Shown here one piece after another: positions 12,112 to 24,400 of a DNA stretch of 64,000 nt (its first letter is position 1; each line of letters starts with the position of its first letter). The stretch comes from Chrysoporthe austroafricana. Lineage: Eukaryota; Ascomycota; Sordariomycetes; Diaporthales; Cryphonectriaceae. A model generated the notes under the pieces. It was given only the letters and a program-made list of their open reading frames with translations. It had not been told where the DNA came from and did not search any database. The stretch is taken from the NCBI GenBank assembly GCA_001051155.2, contig JYIP02000003.1, forward strand, positions 5,022,001 through 5,086,000, in the 5' to 3' direction. Position numbers and translations under genes: made by a program.

Positions 12112-13187
12112 GCACGCCAGCAGAACTTCTTGCCGCAAAGACTGCATGCCACTGGTTGATATATGGTCATGCGCGCAGCCTGGTGTGCAGTTCGGAATTA
12201 GCTAGCCAACAGATAGATTACGGCATAGAAAAGGTTGAGAATCTGACACAGCATCTGTTGCATTCTGTTGCCCAGTCCAATTTTCCTCCCGGCTCTCGCT
12301 TTGAGCCCTCCTGTTTGCTTTTTCGAGTCGTAACGCTTGTGTCTTCTAGTGTTCAGCTACTAGATGCTTCCGAACCCAACTGAGCTGGGTTTCTTGCATT
12401 GTTGCCCTCCCGCCACCATCACTCCTGACGATAGCTTCAACCCCCCTGATAGGTGCTGTTGCCCTTTCCATACTGCAGTCAGCGTGGCGTCCATCCTACA
12501 GTCGAATATTAGAACCATATAGAGCAGTCTAGGCTCTCGCACTGCATACTTTGAGGTAGTTTCTGCACGTCGACCTGTTTGTCCTGTCGTTGCTTGCTGC
12601 CTCATCGTCACGATGGGCCCGGCCTGCGTCACCAGCTCCGGGAGACCTTCCTAATCAGAGCACTCAGCCTCACAGGCATCATGGATTAAATTTATTTATG
12701 CGAATGAAGGTGACAAATGATCACAAACATCTGATCTGCATCTCTCTTTTCTCTTTGGGCAAAGTAGGGGATACCTGGTCAGCTCGATGACATGGTTGGC
12801 TTCAGAATGAGACATCACCCCGACCAAGCTCCCGCTCAAGGCTTCTCAGGCCCACCTGACCTTTTAACCATGTCGTGCCATGATAACACGCAGCAGACTA
12901 CTGTACCATACTTGTGCAATGGGATACATGGCGCAAAGTCTAGCCCGTACATAGCTGTTCTGTCCGATGATGGGCGAAAGAGGGGGTGAGAAATATGTTC
13001 AGGAAGGCTCCTAACACTCCGAGGGAGTATACGAAGATAAAGAGACTGCGCACGCCGTGCTACCTCCGAATCTTGAGAATCTGAGATTGTCAAACACAAC
13101 CTCTCTAGTGACCTTTTCGGAACGAAGCCCACTCATACATTGACCTCTCATTTCCTCCCTGCCAGCCCACCTCACAACGCTGCCAAT
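12112..13187. other. intergenic before the small secreted peptide gene
   Basis: About 1.1 kb with no recognisable gene. It presumably holds the terminator of the FAD enzyme and the promoter of the peptide gene. Confidence 0.5.
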
Positions 13188-13331
13188 ATGCGTTTCACTT
13201 CCCTGCTTGTCACCATCTTCGCTGCTATGGCCATTGCGGCCCCGGTGGCTGAGCCTGAGCCCGAGCCCGAAGCGCACTCTTCCCACAGAATTTACCTGGA
13301 TGTCGTTGACCCTGAGGCATGCTGTCTCTGA
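13188..13331 (+). CDS. small secreted peptide (47 aa) with C-terminal vicinal cysteines
   Basis: An ATG in good context (CAATATG) opens a 47-residue frame. Residues 1-21 form a clear signal peptide with a basic second residue, hydrophobic core and Ala-x-Ala-like end (AIAAPVA). The mature part is 26 residues: a short EPEPEPEA run, then a segment with one Tyr, ending in EACCL. There is no Lys-Arg dibasic site and no internal repeat, unlike ustiloxin-type precursors. A strong donor-like GTACGC at 13339 and acceptor TTTCAG at 13401 lie just after the stop, so the mRNA may have a 3' UTR intron. A weak donor GTCTCT before the stop could give a longer form. It could be an ordinary small secreted protein or a peptide precursor for the neighbouring enzymes. 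The function is not established. Confidence 0.55.
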   Translation: MRFTSLLVTIFAAMAIAAPVAEPEPEPEAHSSHRIYLDVVDPEACCL

Positions 13332-14155
13332 AGAGGTACGCAGAGCGACGTAACTATACAGGACACCCTGGTGTGCGCTGCAATTGACCAATATATTTCA
13401 GTCTCAGGCATGCCCGTTTGGCGCGGACCCCAGGCAGCCGCAATGGATGATGTTTCTGTTGGTCAACAACTGGCTCATCTGGAGCCAAGGTGACACGTGT
13501 GGACTCAGCCGCCTTGCAAGGGGTGCTTAAGAGTCACGGACTGAGTGAGCTTTCCTGCAGAGTAAATTTCTTTCCAGACACTCTTTCGCAGGGGTTTATA
13601 CTGCTGTCTTCTCAAATGATAAGAGAAGAGATGGGGCAATGATTCATGGATCTGGAGGCAAAATACAGTATGCCTTGTGCCTGCTTAGCTGCTACTGCTC
13701 GTACAGCAACTTCAATGCGCATTTCGTTACTTGCATTTGATAATGCACCGTCTTACACAAAGTGAATGACCAGGGTTGTGATATATGTGCCCCGGGGTGT
13801 GAGTAGCTAATCTGAGTCAACACATTCCTCCAAAGTCCGAGCAGCACGGCAGCCCACATGCCGCAATTTGGCAAATCCTCCTGTAACCCTACTTGGAGAC
13901 GCGTCTGGCTAGGCCTAGTAGGTAGTAATTAATTATATAGCCTATCTAGGGCATGGAATGCCGTGCTGACGGGTTCCCCCCGACCTGAGCTCACTGTTCT
14001 TCCCAAGGCTAAACTCCGAACTCCCCAGTGCTAAACTCAGAAATTCGCAAATTTGATCATACTGGGCCATTATATTGTTCTACCTTTCTTCAGATCTTTC
14101 CGCTCAACTTAACTAAATGGTGACCGAGTGAAAACATAGCATCAGGTCTCTTGAG
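13332..14155. other. intergenic before the MFS transporter
   Basis: About 0.8 kb without a supported gene. It is AT-richer near 13920-13940 (TTAATTAATTATATAG) and probably holds the transporter promoter. Confidence 0.5.
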
Positions 14156-16147
14156 ATGGCTTCGCAACCCAGTGACGTTGACCCGGTCACCAAGCCAGGC
14201 GCTGCTCGCTTGACGCTTGTCATGGTTGGTGTTTGTCTGGCCGTTCTTCTCACTGGCATGGTACGTTTCTGGTTCGCCTACTTCTTTACTCAACCATTTC
14301 CGGAGTATCAGTGTCAAGGAAGAATCGTGACCCTTGTACACACTGGACTGATCCAAGGCCATGACTAGGACCAAACTATCCTCGCGACCGCAGTTCCGGT
14401 CATCAGCAAACAGTTTAACACGTCCGAGGACTTTGGCTGGTGGTCGAACGCGTACTTCCTAACCCTCAGCAGCTTCCAATTATTTTACGGCAAGCTCTAC
14501 TCTCTCTTCTCCATCAAGATCGTCTACTTGGTTGCTATTATTCTTTTTGAGATCGGCTCCCTGGTGTGTACTACTGCACCAAATGCGGTAGCACTCGTCA
14601 TTGGCAGGGCGCTTGCTGGCCTGGGCGCCGCTGGCATTTTCTCCGGCAGCGTCCTGATCCTGACGAAGCTCAGTGAGACAGCCCGCTCCCACAGGCCGCT
14701 ATTGACTTCTCTTGACTGAACCACCTAGTTCCGTTGGCCCAACGCGCGGCCTATCTGGGCATTATGTCGGCGGTATTCGGACTTGCTGCTATCGTTGGGC
14801 CGTTTCTGGGCGCCGCTCTGATCCAATCGTCGACTTGGAGGTGGTGTTTTGGCATCAACCTGCCGCTAGGCGCCGTAACAATCGTCCTTTGCTCAATCTT
14901 TGTCCATATCCCCAACACCCGCCAGAAGAAGAAGATCATTTGGGTGTTGAAGGACCTCGATCTACCCGGGACCGTATGTATGGTTTCATCCATCATATGC
15001 CTGCTGCTAGCTCTGCAGTGGGGCGGTTCAACATACCCCTGGAACAACGGGCGTATAATAGCACTCTTCGTCCTTGCAGGCGTGCTGGCCATCTCGTTCC
15101 TCGTCATCCAGAGGACAACGTGGAGCGGCACAGCCAACACGATCCCGTCCAGCCTTGCTCGCAGCCGTGATATTTGGCTTGTCACAGTCTACTCCATGAC
15201 CATGACAGGAGGCGTCTATGTTGCCATCTTGTACCTGCCGGTCTGGTTTCAGGATATTTGGGATCGCTCGGTACTATCATCTGGTACACTGCTGACGCCG
15301 TTGATCGCCGGCTATGTTGTGGCCTCTATCGTGGCCGGTGGTCTTACCAGCGGCACAGGGTACTACAATCCTGCGATGCTTATAGCTACTGCCCTCACAG
15401 TTGCAGGATCTGCTCTTCTCACTACTATAAATGTGGACTCGTGAGTGATTACTCGGCCTACTGCTCCCTTTCTTTCCTCAGCAGCCCGGTAAAGTGACGG
15501 CGTCGGCATTGACTTACCAATACTCGCTTTTCCTGTAACCCTGTTGAACACTGAGGATCGCTGACATGGAGCGAATGTCTAGATCAACTGCCAGAATTGT
15601 TGGCTACCAGCTTCTTTACGGTTTCGGAGTAGGCATGGGCTTTGGGCAGCCGAGCTATGTTGTGCAGACCCTCCTGCCCGCCGCCGACGTGCCCATAGGC
15701 GTTACGCTGATAACGCTCGTCCAAAACCTTAGCGCCTCGATCTTCATCGCTGTTGCTCAGAGCATCTTCGAAGGCGAGATGCGTAGCCGCCTCGCTCCGC
15801 TCGTGCCCGCGGGCGATGCGTCTGAGATCCTAGGCGCCGCACTGCCCCAAATCGTCGCAGCACTGCCGCAAGACAGCCGCCCGCAGGCAATGGATGCTAT
15901 CAGCACGTCAATTGTCAAGACTTTCTACGTCACTCTGGCGCTGAGTGCGTTGTCTATCGTTGGGCTGGGGGTAAGATGGGTTTCCATGAAGAACGACAAC
16001 CCGGCCGACACTGCTAGGGCTGCTGAGGGTGCCAACGATGAGCAAGCGGCAACAGAAAAGATGCACGGCGACGGAATGACTGATAAGGTACTCGACGATG
16101 AAGAACAGCCAAATGCCAGCCACACCAGTACCGAGAAAGCAACCTGA
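14156..16147 (+). CDS. MFS drug:H+ antiporter, DHA2 (14-TM) type
   Basis: Four exons, 14156-14260, 14369-14672, 14729-15440 and 15583-16147, give 561 residues. The third intron is 142 bp, and the sum of exons keeps the frame. The protein shows the DHA2 signatures: DQTILATAVPVIS in helix 1, the WWSNAYFLT segment, the GRALAGLGAAGIFSG motif C-like region, PLAQRAAYLGIMSAVFGLAAIVGP, WRWCFGINLP, and a late GYQLLYGFGVGMGFGQPSY block. It ends in a charged cytosolic tail. Such plasma-membrane antiporters export toxins and secondary metabolites, and fungal clusters commonly carry one (for example the gliotoxin exporter GliA). Position next to the GliT-like enzyme supports export of a small product, as inference. 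No disrupting mutation is visible. Confidence 0.9.
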
Positions 16148-17734
16148 GTATGTTCACAGTTCTCTGCTGCGCTAAAAGCTCGCTTCACTATAATTTGCTT
16201 CAATAATTTCCGCTCTCGAGGCCCGGCTGACAAGTGCGGCCTGGCTACAGACTATTGTGCAACATTGGCAGTAATATAACAAATGAAGGAAATCGCTTCT
16301 GGGTAAGCCTGAGTTGAAGGGTGACATTTTGTGTGGAGGAGAAGTGTGGCGAAGGTTCAGTGTGGATGATGGTCATCTCATCCCGACCTGGCGTCTAGGC
16401 CTCCTATAAGCATCTCCTGGATTCATTCCGACGCGGAGTAACGAATTAGAAGACGAAGAGACAGAGCTCAGAAAGGAAGGGCTAATCGACTTTGGTAGAA
16501 ACACATTGTTGCTTCCGCCCAGGATTACACCAGACCGGAGGAACTGGTCTTCTTGATTGCATAGAACGATATCTATTCACCAAGGCTGTACTGGTTTCCG
16601 CGAGCGACCTAGGCTTTGCCTGGACGTGGAGATGTATTGGTTTCGTAATTTATTGTACTTTTTGACTTGTAGTTGTTTAATACATGCGCAGGTGTGCGCC
16701 GCACGCAGATCTTACTATAATATTCCCTATCATTCCATGATACCTTGATAGCTGGTTGTACTAAAACTGAAAGCAGGCAGCTACCCCTGATAATGTGGCC
16801 GACTATACTATCTTTTTGTGCAGTCCTTCCGCTAGCTCCATCAACGGCACCATCCTACCCATCGGTGTTAGTTTTATCTTACCCACAACTCCTCCTCTCC
16901 CAGTCTAGAGAGGATTTACCAGTGAATCACCGAAGGGCCGACAGCAGCTGACCCGGCGTGATTCTCATGCGACTTCGGTCGGTAAGAGGGCAGTGATCTA
17001 GTATTCGGTTTAGGCAGCTTATGAACTAAAGTCAGTATCAATGTGACAAGGGGTAAATCCAGGGTAGGACAGGAGAATTACTAATAGCACGGAACCAAAG
17101 CAGAGGGTATGGTATGAATATATGTTGTAAGGATACAAGACTGGAGTGTGCGTATGTCGCGGTATGTACTTCCTTGAAATCTCTCAGTTATGTAGAGGTT
17201 CCTTAAGCAACTAGGACCGACACGAAAACCAGTTCTTCAGCTCATAACTCTGCTGAGACAAGCGTGTGACACTTTTGAGAACTCAAGTGTGGAATGGGTA
17301 AGCAGTGGAGACGCAAATTTCTTTTAACTACCTATGTAGATCCTTCAGTAACTCTTTGTAAATCTATTAGAACTATGAGACCTCTTCGATATACCACTCA
17401 CACGTATTATTGCCAGAGTCGTCTCTTTTCTCTTTCTCCTTAAACTTCGTCTCTCTTTTTTTTTTTTTACCCGGGGGGGGGGTGCAGGGGGCGTGGTGTT
17501 TGCCGCCAGGGGTTTTCAGGGTTAGGGGTATCTTTCCCGGACCGTTCCATGTGTAATTTTCTTCTGATGGCTTTGAACACAATTGGATTCTGAAGCGATC
17601 TCACATTTATTGCTTGCATTCATCTATCGTGATCCAGATATTTCGCCGTTGAAGTTCTCCCGCCAGTCATCCAGGCCCTTCAATGGTGATAGCGGGCTCA
17701 AGGATCAAGCCGAGAGCATGAGGGTTGCACGACG
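16148..17734. other. 1.6-kb intergenic region with homopolymers
   Basis: No supported gene. A T-run followed by CCCGGGGGGGGGG near 17457-17480 makes the sequence locally unreliable. Confidence 0.5.
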
Positions 17735-18631
17735 ATGCCCATGATCAAGCCGAGAAGATGGACGCCGAGGGGTCTCATGTCGCAGCTTTTGCCAGAGCTC
17801 TTTCGAAGACCCAGGAACGCATGCGAGTTTTTAGGGGAGCCAAAGTCCCAGAAAGTGCCTCTTGACGCGGGAGACTACCATTTATTCCTGAAGAAAAAGA
17901 GGGACCGTTTCGAGGAGAGCATCCGGGCCAGGTACTCCCAAGACGGGTCGGGTGGCCGGCCTTTCAAGTCCAAAGACTACCGGTGGTCTGTAGCGACAGG
18001 AGAATGGGTGGACCGACTGGATCTTCAGGCAGCGCACATCTTCTCTGCGGCCCTCGGCCCGATGGTCGAGTCCCGTGTCACCTGCACAGGGCTGCTCTGG
18101 GCGGGCCAGAACGGCCTTCATCTCCCCCAGCACGTCAAGACTGCCTTCGACGACTGGGCGCTCATGATCGTGCCTGAGGGAGGAAACTTCCATGGTATGC
18201 TCGGTGAAGGTGATCGCCAGATCACCCATCTCAAGTTTCACGTCATGGACGCTGAGCATCCGGCCCTGTCCAAGGCTCTCTATCTGCGACAGCGCCTAGC
18301 CACTCCTCCCGTGAGAGATCTCCATTCCAAGCCGCTCACCTTCATGGGAAGGGTAAGGCCGCATCCTGCACTGCTCTACTTTCACAGCTGTTGTGCCGTT
18401 TGGAAGCAGACCTACTTGGCGAGTCCGGACTGCGATGACCCTGCAGACTTCTGGGCCCGGTTCGTCTCCAATATCGCGACTTACTGGCCGCTCGAATATG
18501 TTCAGAGAAGCTGTGTCACTGAAGTGTTCAACCCACAACGAGAAATACAGGCGCCGCATAAGGTGAACAAGCCATCACACCAGGTCTCGGATATGACCGT
18601 CGTGTCAGACAACGCAAGCGCAAGCCACTGA
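17735..18631 (+). CDS. HNH endonuclease-domain fungal protein
   Basis: A single-exon frame of 298 residues. An HNH-like core runs from about residue 97 to 147: AAHIF with His101, GLLWAGQNGLHL with Asn126, and PQHVKTAFDDWALMIVP with His133. This matches the fungal HNH nuclease-domain group in which the last His precedes an 'FD...IVP' strand. HNH folds bind one metal and cut DNA, but most fungal members are uncharacterised, so nuclease activity is inference. The first ~85 residues are basic (FLKKKRDRFEE) and may contact nucleic acid. The tail after residue 230 has no known motif. A second in-frame ATG follows two codons after the first, so the exact start is uncertain. Large gene-free spacers flank the gene on both sides. 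Confidence 0.65.
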   Translation: MPMIKPRRWTPRGLMSQLLPELFRRPRNACEFLGEPKSQKVPLDAGDYHLFLKKKRDRFEESIRARYSQDGSGGRPFKSKDYRWSVATGEWVDRLDLQAAHIFSAALGPMVESRVTCTGLLWAGQNGLHLPQHVKTAFDDWALMIVPEGGNFHGMLGEGDRQITHLKFHVMDAEHPALSKALYLRQRLATPPVRDLHSKPLTFMGRVRPHPALLYFHSCCAVWKQTYLASPDCDDPADFWARFVSNIATYWPLEYVQRSCVTEVFNPQREIQAPHKVNKPSHQVSDMTVVSDNASASH

Positions 18632-20162
18632 GTGCTTCTAGCCAGGGGGCTGTTCTAGAGGGATGATGAGCTCCATTATTTATGTCATGAATGAAAATAA
18701 GAGAGAAGGAGAATGGCAACCAGACATCTCAGGAAGCTGTTTACATACACACATTATTTCGCCTCTCTCCCTTACCCCGAATCAAAAATCTTCGCCAGGG
18801 ACTGTTTACTCACGGAGTTTGCGACGTACCGAGACTCTAGTGTATTTCTGATAAAGCAAATCGAGGTGGCTGACCACGCGTTTGAGGGTGAGCCTATTCC
18901 CCTAGAATCTATTAAGTGATCAAGCTGACCCGACTGAAGGCCCATCCAACACGATGTTGCTACTATTGATAGCCCATGATCATCATCCCCGGCATCAACA
19001 ACACTCGAGCGGCCACGGATCGTGCTAGACAAGCTGCTTTCCCGCGCTAGCCAGACAAGATGACACGTGTATCTCCTTCTAGGCGATCCGTTTTAGATCT
19101 GCGAGGACATCTGCCCGTACGACCGTCACGCTCCTCTCTGACTATTCAGACCTGACCGAGCACGCATTGCGTAGGCCCCTCCCGACCCCTCAGGCCTCCT
19201 TCGAATGCACCAGGTCTTTTTAACGCCTCATACTCCCCAACGCCGCGTCGATAGGCAGGTCGCCAACGAGATCCGGTCGCAGGCTCGCGTGCTGACCTCC
19301 CTCCTGCCTGTAACCGCTGCTGCAGCCGTGCATCGTCGACGCCGGGATTGTGGTATGGGATGCGGTCTAAGAAGCCTCGCAATGAAGCCCTCATCGCAAT
19401 GCTGAGGACCATGCATCTGAACAGGCTGGGGCCTGTCCCTAGTGAAGAAGGTTTCGTCCATGGGTCGGCGCCTACTCCGAGTCCGCCACCAGTTACGGGT
19501 TGGGGGAAGCTGCCTGGCCTGCCCTTCGACGACATCGTGCGATCTATTCGGTGGACACAGCAGAATGGAGATTTCCTTAGCGGATGACCGTCGGCCAGAG
19601 AAAGATTGCATCATGAGAGCGGCATCTTGGAATGATTGACGCATGACAAGAGGATTTCCTTAGAAGACAGATAGTAGGTAGAGGTGTCTCTGCGATCATA
19701 GACAGGCAGGCCGCGAAATAGAAAGGAGAGCTTAGAAATTGTGCAATTGAAGATGACACCTGTACAATACTGAATCTCGATTTTTACCGGGCGGTGCGAT
19801 TATATAGGCGGCGCCTCCGAGGGGACCCCGCCAGACCCGTGGTCGGGTTGTCAGGCAGGTCGCGCTCGAAGGGGAGCCGTGTCCTAGAGCATGAACAGCG
19901 TGAAGATTAGAGAGCAACTGGCGAGAACTTGGCAGGTAATGATTGCAGCGTCTAGTTCCCATCGGCAGGTAGTGAAGTACAAGTCTATTCGTCATTGTCA
20001 TCAATTATTGCGTCTAGAAACTAGAAACCAGTGTTTTTACAGTCGACCGTAGAAGCGGGGAAGGCGTCTTGCTTGTAGACTTCCTATCCTGCTATACCGC
20101 CGCCCACCACGCTTAGCAACTCCCAGCTAGACACGGCGCCCGTCCCAAGCGATGGTGCGCGA
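18632..20162. other. 1.5-kb intergenic region
   Basis: No recognisable gene. Short frames near 18713-18919 and 19146-19587 lack domains. It contains the 3' ends of the HNH and RPT6 genes, which converge here. Confidence 0.5.
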
Positions 20163-21400
20163 TCACTTGAACAGGCGCTGTAAGCTGACCTCCTTGCTGC
20201 CATCGTGCTTGTTCAGGATCTTGGCCGTTGCCAGCTCGAAGTCCTCCTGGGTGACGTGCACCCTCCTCTCCCGCAGGGCGTACATGCCCGCCTCAGTACA
20301 CACACCCTTGAGCTCGGCTCCGGAGCACCCGTTCATCTTCTCCGCGATCTTGGTCAGGTTCAGCCCTCTCGTCAGGTTCATCTTTCTGCTGTGGATCCTC
20401 AGGATATCAGCACGGGCCTCAACACTTGGAGGTGGGAACTCGATCTTCCGGTCGATACGGCCAGGCCGGAGTAGCGCGGGGTCCAGGATGTCGAGACGGT
20501 TTGTGGCCATGATGACCTTGATGTTCTTGGTGGGCTCGAAACCGTCCAGCTGGTTCAGCAGCTCCAGCATGGTCCGCTGCACCTCCGAGTCGCCACCCGA
20601 GGAGCCTTCCACACGCGACGAGCCGATGGAATCGATCTCGTCCATGAATATGATGGAGGGTGCATGTTCGCGCGCCATGACGAACAGCTCGCGCACCATC
20701 CGCGAGCCCTCGCCGATGTACTTCTGGACGAGCTCGGAACCCGACACGCGGATGAATTTGCAGTCGGTGTGGTGGGCGACGGCTCTTGCAAGCAGGGTCT
20801 TGCCGGTACCGGGCGGGCCGTAGAGGAGGACACCCTTGGGCTGTGCGATGCCCAGCGACTCGAACAGCTCCGGGTGCTTGAGGCCGAGCTCGATGACCTC
20901 CTTGATCTCCTTGATCTGCTGGTCCAGACCACCAATCATGTCGTATGTCGAGTCTGGAACCTTCTCCACCATCATGAGGGAGACGAGCGGGTCGACGGAG
21001 GAGGGCAGGATCTTCTCGAGCTTGTAGGAGTCGGAGAGGAGGGTGACACGCTTGCCGACGGTGAGCTTCGCGATGTCGACGGAGTCGGAGACGTCGACGA
21101 CTGTGGCCGCTGTCAGTGTGACTGCCCCAACCTGCGGGCGCGAGGGGGAAGTAGAGAGTGCGCACCGTATTTTCCCTCTGGATGGACCTTAACCAGGACC
21201 TTCTTGGTGCTCATGACCTTGACGACCTCGCCGACGTAAGAGCCCGGCTGCTGCAGCAGGCCCAGCTCTTCCCGGAGAAGTCGCACCCTCGAGTTGTAGT
21301 CATTCCTCTGGGCTTCCAGGCGGCGCAGGACAGCCTGACCCTTGAGGATCTCCAGCTTCATGGCCTCGATCTTGTTGTGGTAGTAGTTGTCGAGCGCCAT
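20163..21400 (-). CDS. RPT6: 26S proteasome regulatory subunit 8, AAA-ATPase RPT6
   Basis: Exon 1 is 21166-21400 and exon 2 is 20163-21100, with a 65-bp GTGCGC...ACAG intron; the product is 390 residues. The order is that of Rpt6: an N-terminal coiled coil ([20 protein letters not shown]), the OB-like segment [10 protein letters not shown]...[11 protein letters not shown], then the AAA+ module. Walker A GPPGTGKT is at 173-180 and Walker B IIFMDE at 228-233. The pore/second region of homology follows ([19 protein letters not shown]). The C-terminus ends LFK as in budding yeast Rpt6, without an HbYX motif. It is one of six ATPases in the base of the 19S particle, unfolding ubiquitinated substrates into the 20S core. 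The start at 21400 (MALDNYY) is chosen because residues before it are low complexity and not family-like. Confidence 0.97.
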
Positions 21401-24400
21401 GGCGATGGAGGTTCTAGGCGCTGGAGCTGACGTCGGGGGTGAGGGCAGGGGATGTCCGGTTCCGTCGCCGGCCGATGATGACGATGGTCTGGAAGGGGAG
21501 CTGTCTGCTGCAGGAGTATGTGATGATGCCGTGGCCTCAGGGTGATGCGAGGCGGGTGGGCGTGGTTGCTGTGAGGGGGGTTGGTGGTGGTGGTGGTGGT
21601 GAGGCAGGCGAGGTGTCGTCAAGATGCGGCGCAAACAGAGGGCCAAGAGCTGTCCAAGCCGCTGCCGCAGGCAGTCTCGGCCGACGCGTCCACCGCAGCC
21701 CGTGGCCCGAGCTCCCGCTCCTGCTCCCGCTCCGGGGTCCATGCTTGCCCTGGCCACGGCTCGCTGATGTAAGCAGATCAAAATTACATAAGCCAGTCAC
21801 CAAGTCAGTGGCTCTACTGAGTATCGAGTATCGCCTGTACGGACGTACATCGATCGCTTGCCCCTTCGATCCTCGCAGAGTTATCTGAGCCGTCATGAGA
21901 TATCACAGCAAGAAAGCTCTCGATGTCCTCCGTATCTGCCACTGCCATATTTTTAACCCAGCATCCAGAGCCCGTCACATGCGCTCGGGTGTCTGGTCGA
22001 GGGCAGATGAGCGCTGCTGACGTCTCCGGAGGTCATCACTGGTCGTGGGGCAGCACACCATCTCCTGCGGGAGGTCTGTCACGAGCCTCTCAAGAAGACT
22101 TTCCTTCCAAGGCCTTGCTGCTCGCCTTCCCGTGGGACCCGAGGGACAGGACGCCTGCTGACGGTTCTCAGAGCCGCCTGGCTTCGTTTCTCAACGCATT
22201 CCGTGACCTGAAAAATTCTTAGCTTCTTGGAGCTACGGACTGTGGTGCACCCGAGCGGCCACTCATGGCCTCACATTAGGCGATGGACCAGTTCGACCCG
22301 TCGGCAGGACCTCCTCGAGTGGGCGCTGGAGACGGCGCGACACGACCTGACACGAGACGACAGGGAGAGCAAGGAAGAAGCTTCTATCCCGCCAGACCGC
22401 CAACTGTAGTCCGTACCAGGGGCCACAGCCGTCAGCCTCGAAAGCAAACAACCCCCCCTCCCCATCCGAAGGGCCACAAGGCCTGTAAGCTTAAAACTAC
22501 AGCATGTGCACACATTCAGCAGGGCATCAGCGGGTCGGGACAGCTCGTGCCCCTCCCCTCCTCCCCACCTCCCTACTGGGCAGGCCCTGCCATGGCGAGG
22601 GATGGCGTCGTGCTACAGTACTATCATAGAGTGCACAGTACCCGGTAGCGCGTACGGTAGTGGTGGTGGTGGACCCTGAAGAGCCCCTCCGGACGTGTGC
22701 GGATTTGTTGTGTGGCTAGAGCGCTTGCAGCAAATGCGACCTGTCAGTAATACCGTGCGATGGGCACCACAGCACGCACCGGCTCGACTCGTCACTTTTG
22801 AGAACCCGGAGTTTTGGTGGTCCTGCTGCAAGGCGACATCATCAACCAGCGCGCTACCCTGGCGGCACATGAGGCGTGGGAGCGTCGTACCGCATATCAG
22901 TCTGACGGCAGAGAGGGCGCTGAAACGAGAGGAGAGAGCGGCGAAGGATCTACCTCAGGATTTATATGACCTGACAGCACAGGACGGGACAGGCATCGGG
23001 AGGGCGGAGAGATGACAGCCAACTCGTGCCAACCCACCCAGCTGGCGTTCCAGCCGTTGCCGCAGCAGCCCTTGCCATGATTTCTACCCGGTCAGCCAGT
23101 AGGCCTGCATGCATGACCCGCGATCCGCCTCACCAAGAAAGAAACCGGAATGAGGGCTGGTCGAGATCTCGCTTGGTTCCGGGCCTAGCTGCTGCTACCT
23201 ACTATAGTACTTACTTACCATGCTACGGTATCGCTGTGGTGTGCTGCTCAGTGCTACTATGGTACAGTAGCTATGCGCTGTGTGCCATAGCATGTACCCC
23301 GTACTTTAGGGCTCTGCTGGGTACCCAGCACTGGGGTGCCGGGTCGTCTGGGGGAGCGCTGGGGAGGTTCTGGGCACGCTGGGTCATCGTGATCTAGCGC
23401 TCCCGTGGGGCCTTCTCCAGCCCTGACCCCGGCACCCCTCCCGCCGCAGGTAAGCAGGTGCTATGGTAAGTAAGTAGGTAACGAGTACGTACTCAGCGTG
23501 CACCGTACCCAGTAGCCTGGGAAGTACATGCACATGGTATGCAACAGGTGCTGGCCCTGCTGGCCCTGCTGGCCCTGCTGGCCCTGCTGGCCCTGCGCGC
23601 GCTGCACAGATCACCAGCTGGTGAGCTGTGTGTTGCCCGTAATAGCAGACGGGAGGATCGCGGTTGGCTCCTCGCGATCCCACGACGTAACCTTGCGCAC
23701 GACAGGGCCAGCCTGACGCCTGACGGCGTGCCAGAGGCGGGATTACGTAGTACTGGGTACCATAGTACAGAGTAAGCAGGGGGGGGTGGAGGTGGGCGGG
23801 CAGGACGGCGACGAGGAGAGGATGGGCGGGCAGGGAGCTCTGGCCCAGCCGTGAGCCCAACTCCAGCTCATCCCAGCCTGTCTCAGCTCACCCCAGCACC
23901 CCAGCACCCAGCTCTCATCCCAGCTGCTAAGGATGCCTGGATGCCTGCACCACCGCCACTGCTGCCCAGTGGGTGATTACTGCTACTGCTGTAGGTAAGG
24001 TACAGTGTACTGGGCAGTTGTTGGTGTAGGTAGGTACTGCCTATGCACACCGCAACGTACCGCACCGCACCGCATCGCATTGCCATGAAACCTTGTTTAC
24101 TCGCCAGGGGCGATCGACTCTGTTTCTCTCCGCTTCGAGCCGTCTCACCCTCGCATCCCACATCATAACCGACCACGTATAATCGTGCATTCTTCTTTTC
24201 CTCCTCCTCCTCCTCCTTCTTCCCGCCGTCTTTCTCTTTTTCTATCTCTCTCCCCCCTCCCCCCCTCTCCACTGCTAACGTCGAAGCTTGACGCTGTCCC
24301 CGACCAAGCCGGCGCTGCTATCCGACCCCCCCGGCGATGAGGATCGCGAGATAATCGACACCACTCCCGGCAGCCGACCCACATCACTTCCAGCCTCGCT

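Noticed and set aside
17457..17530. Telomere-like TTAGGG word next to G-runs
   Set aside because: Only a single copy with no tandem array, in a homopolymer-rich region.
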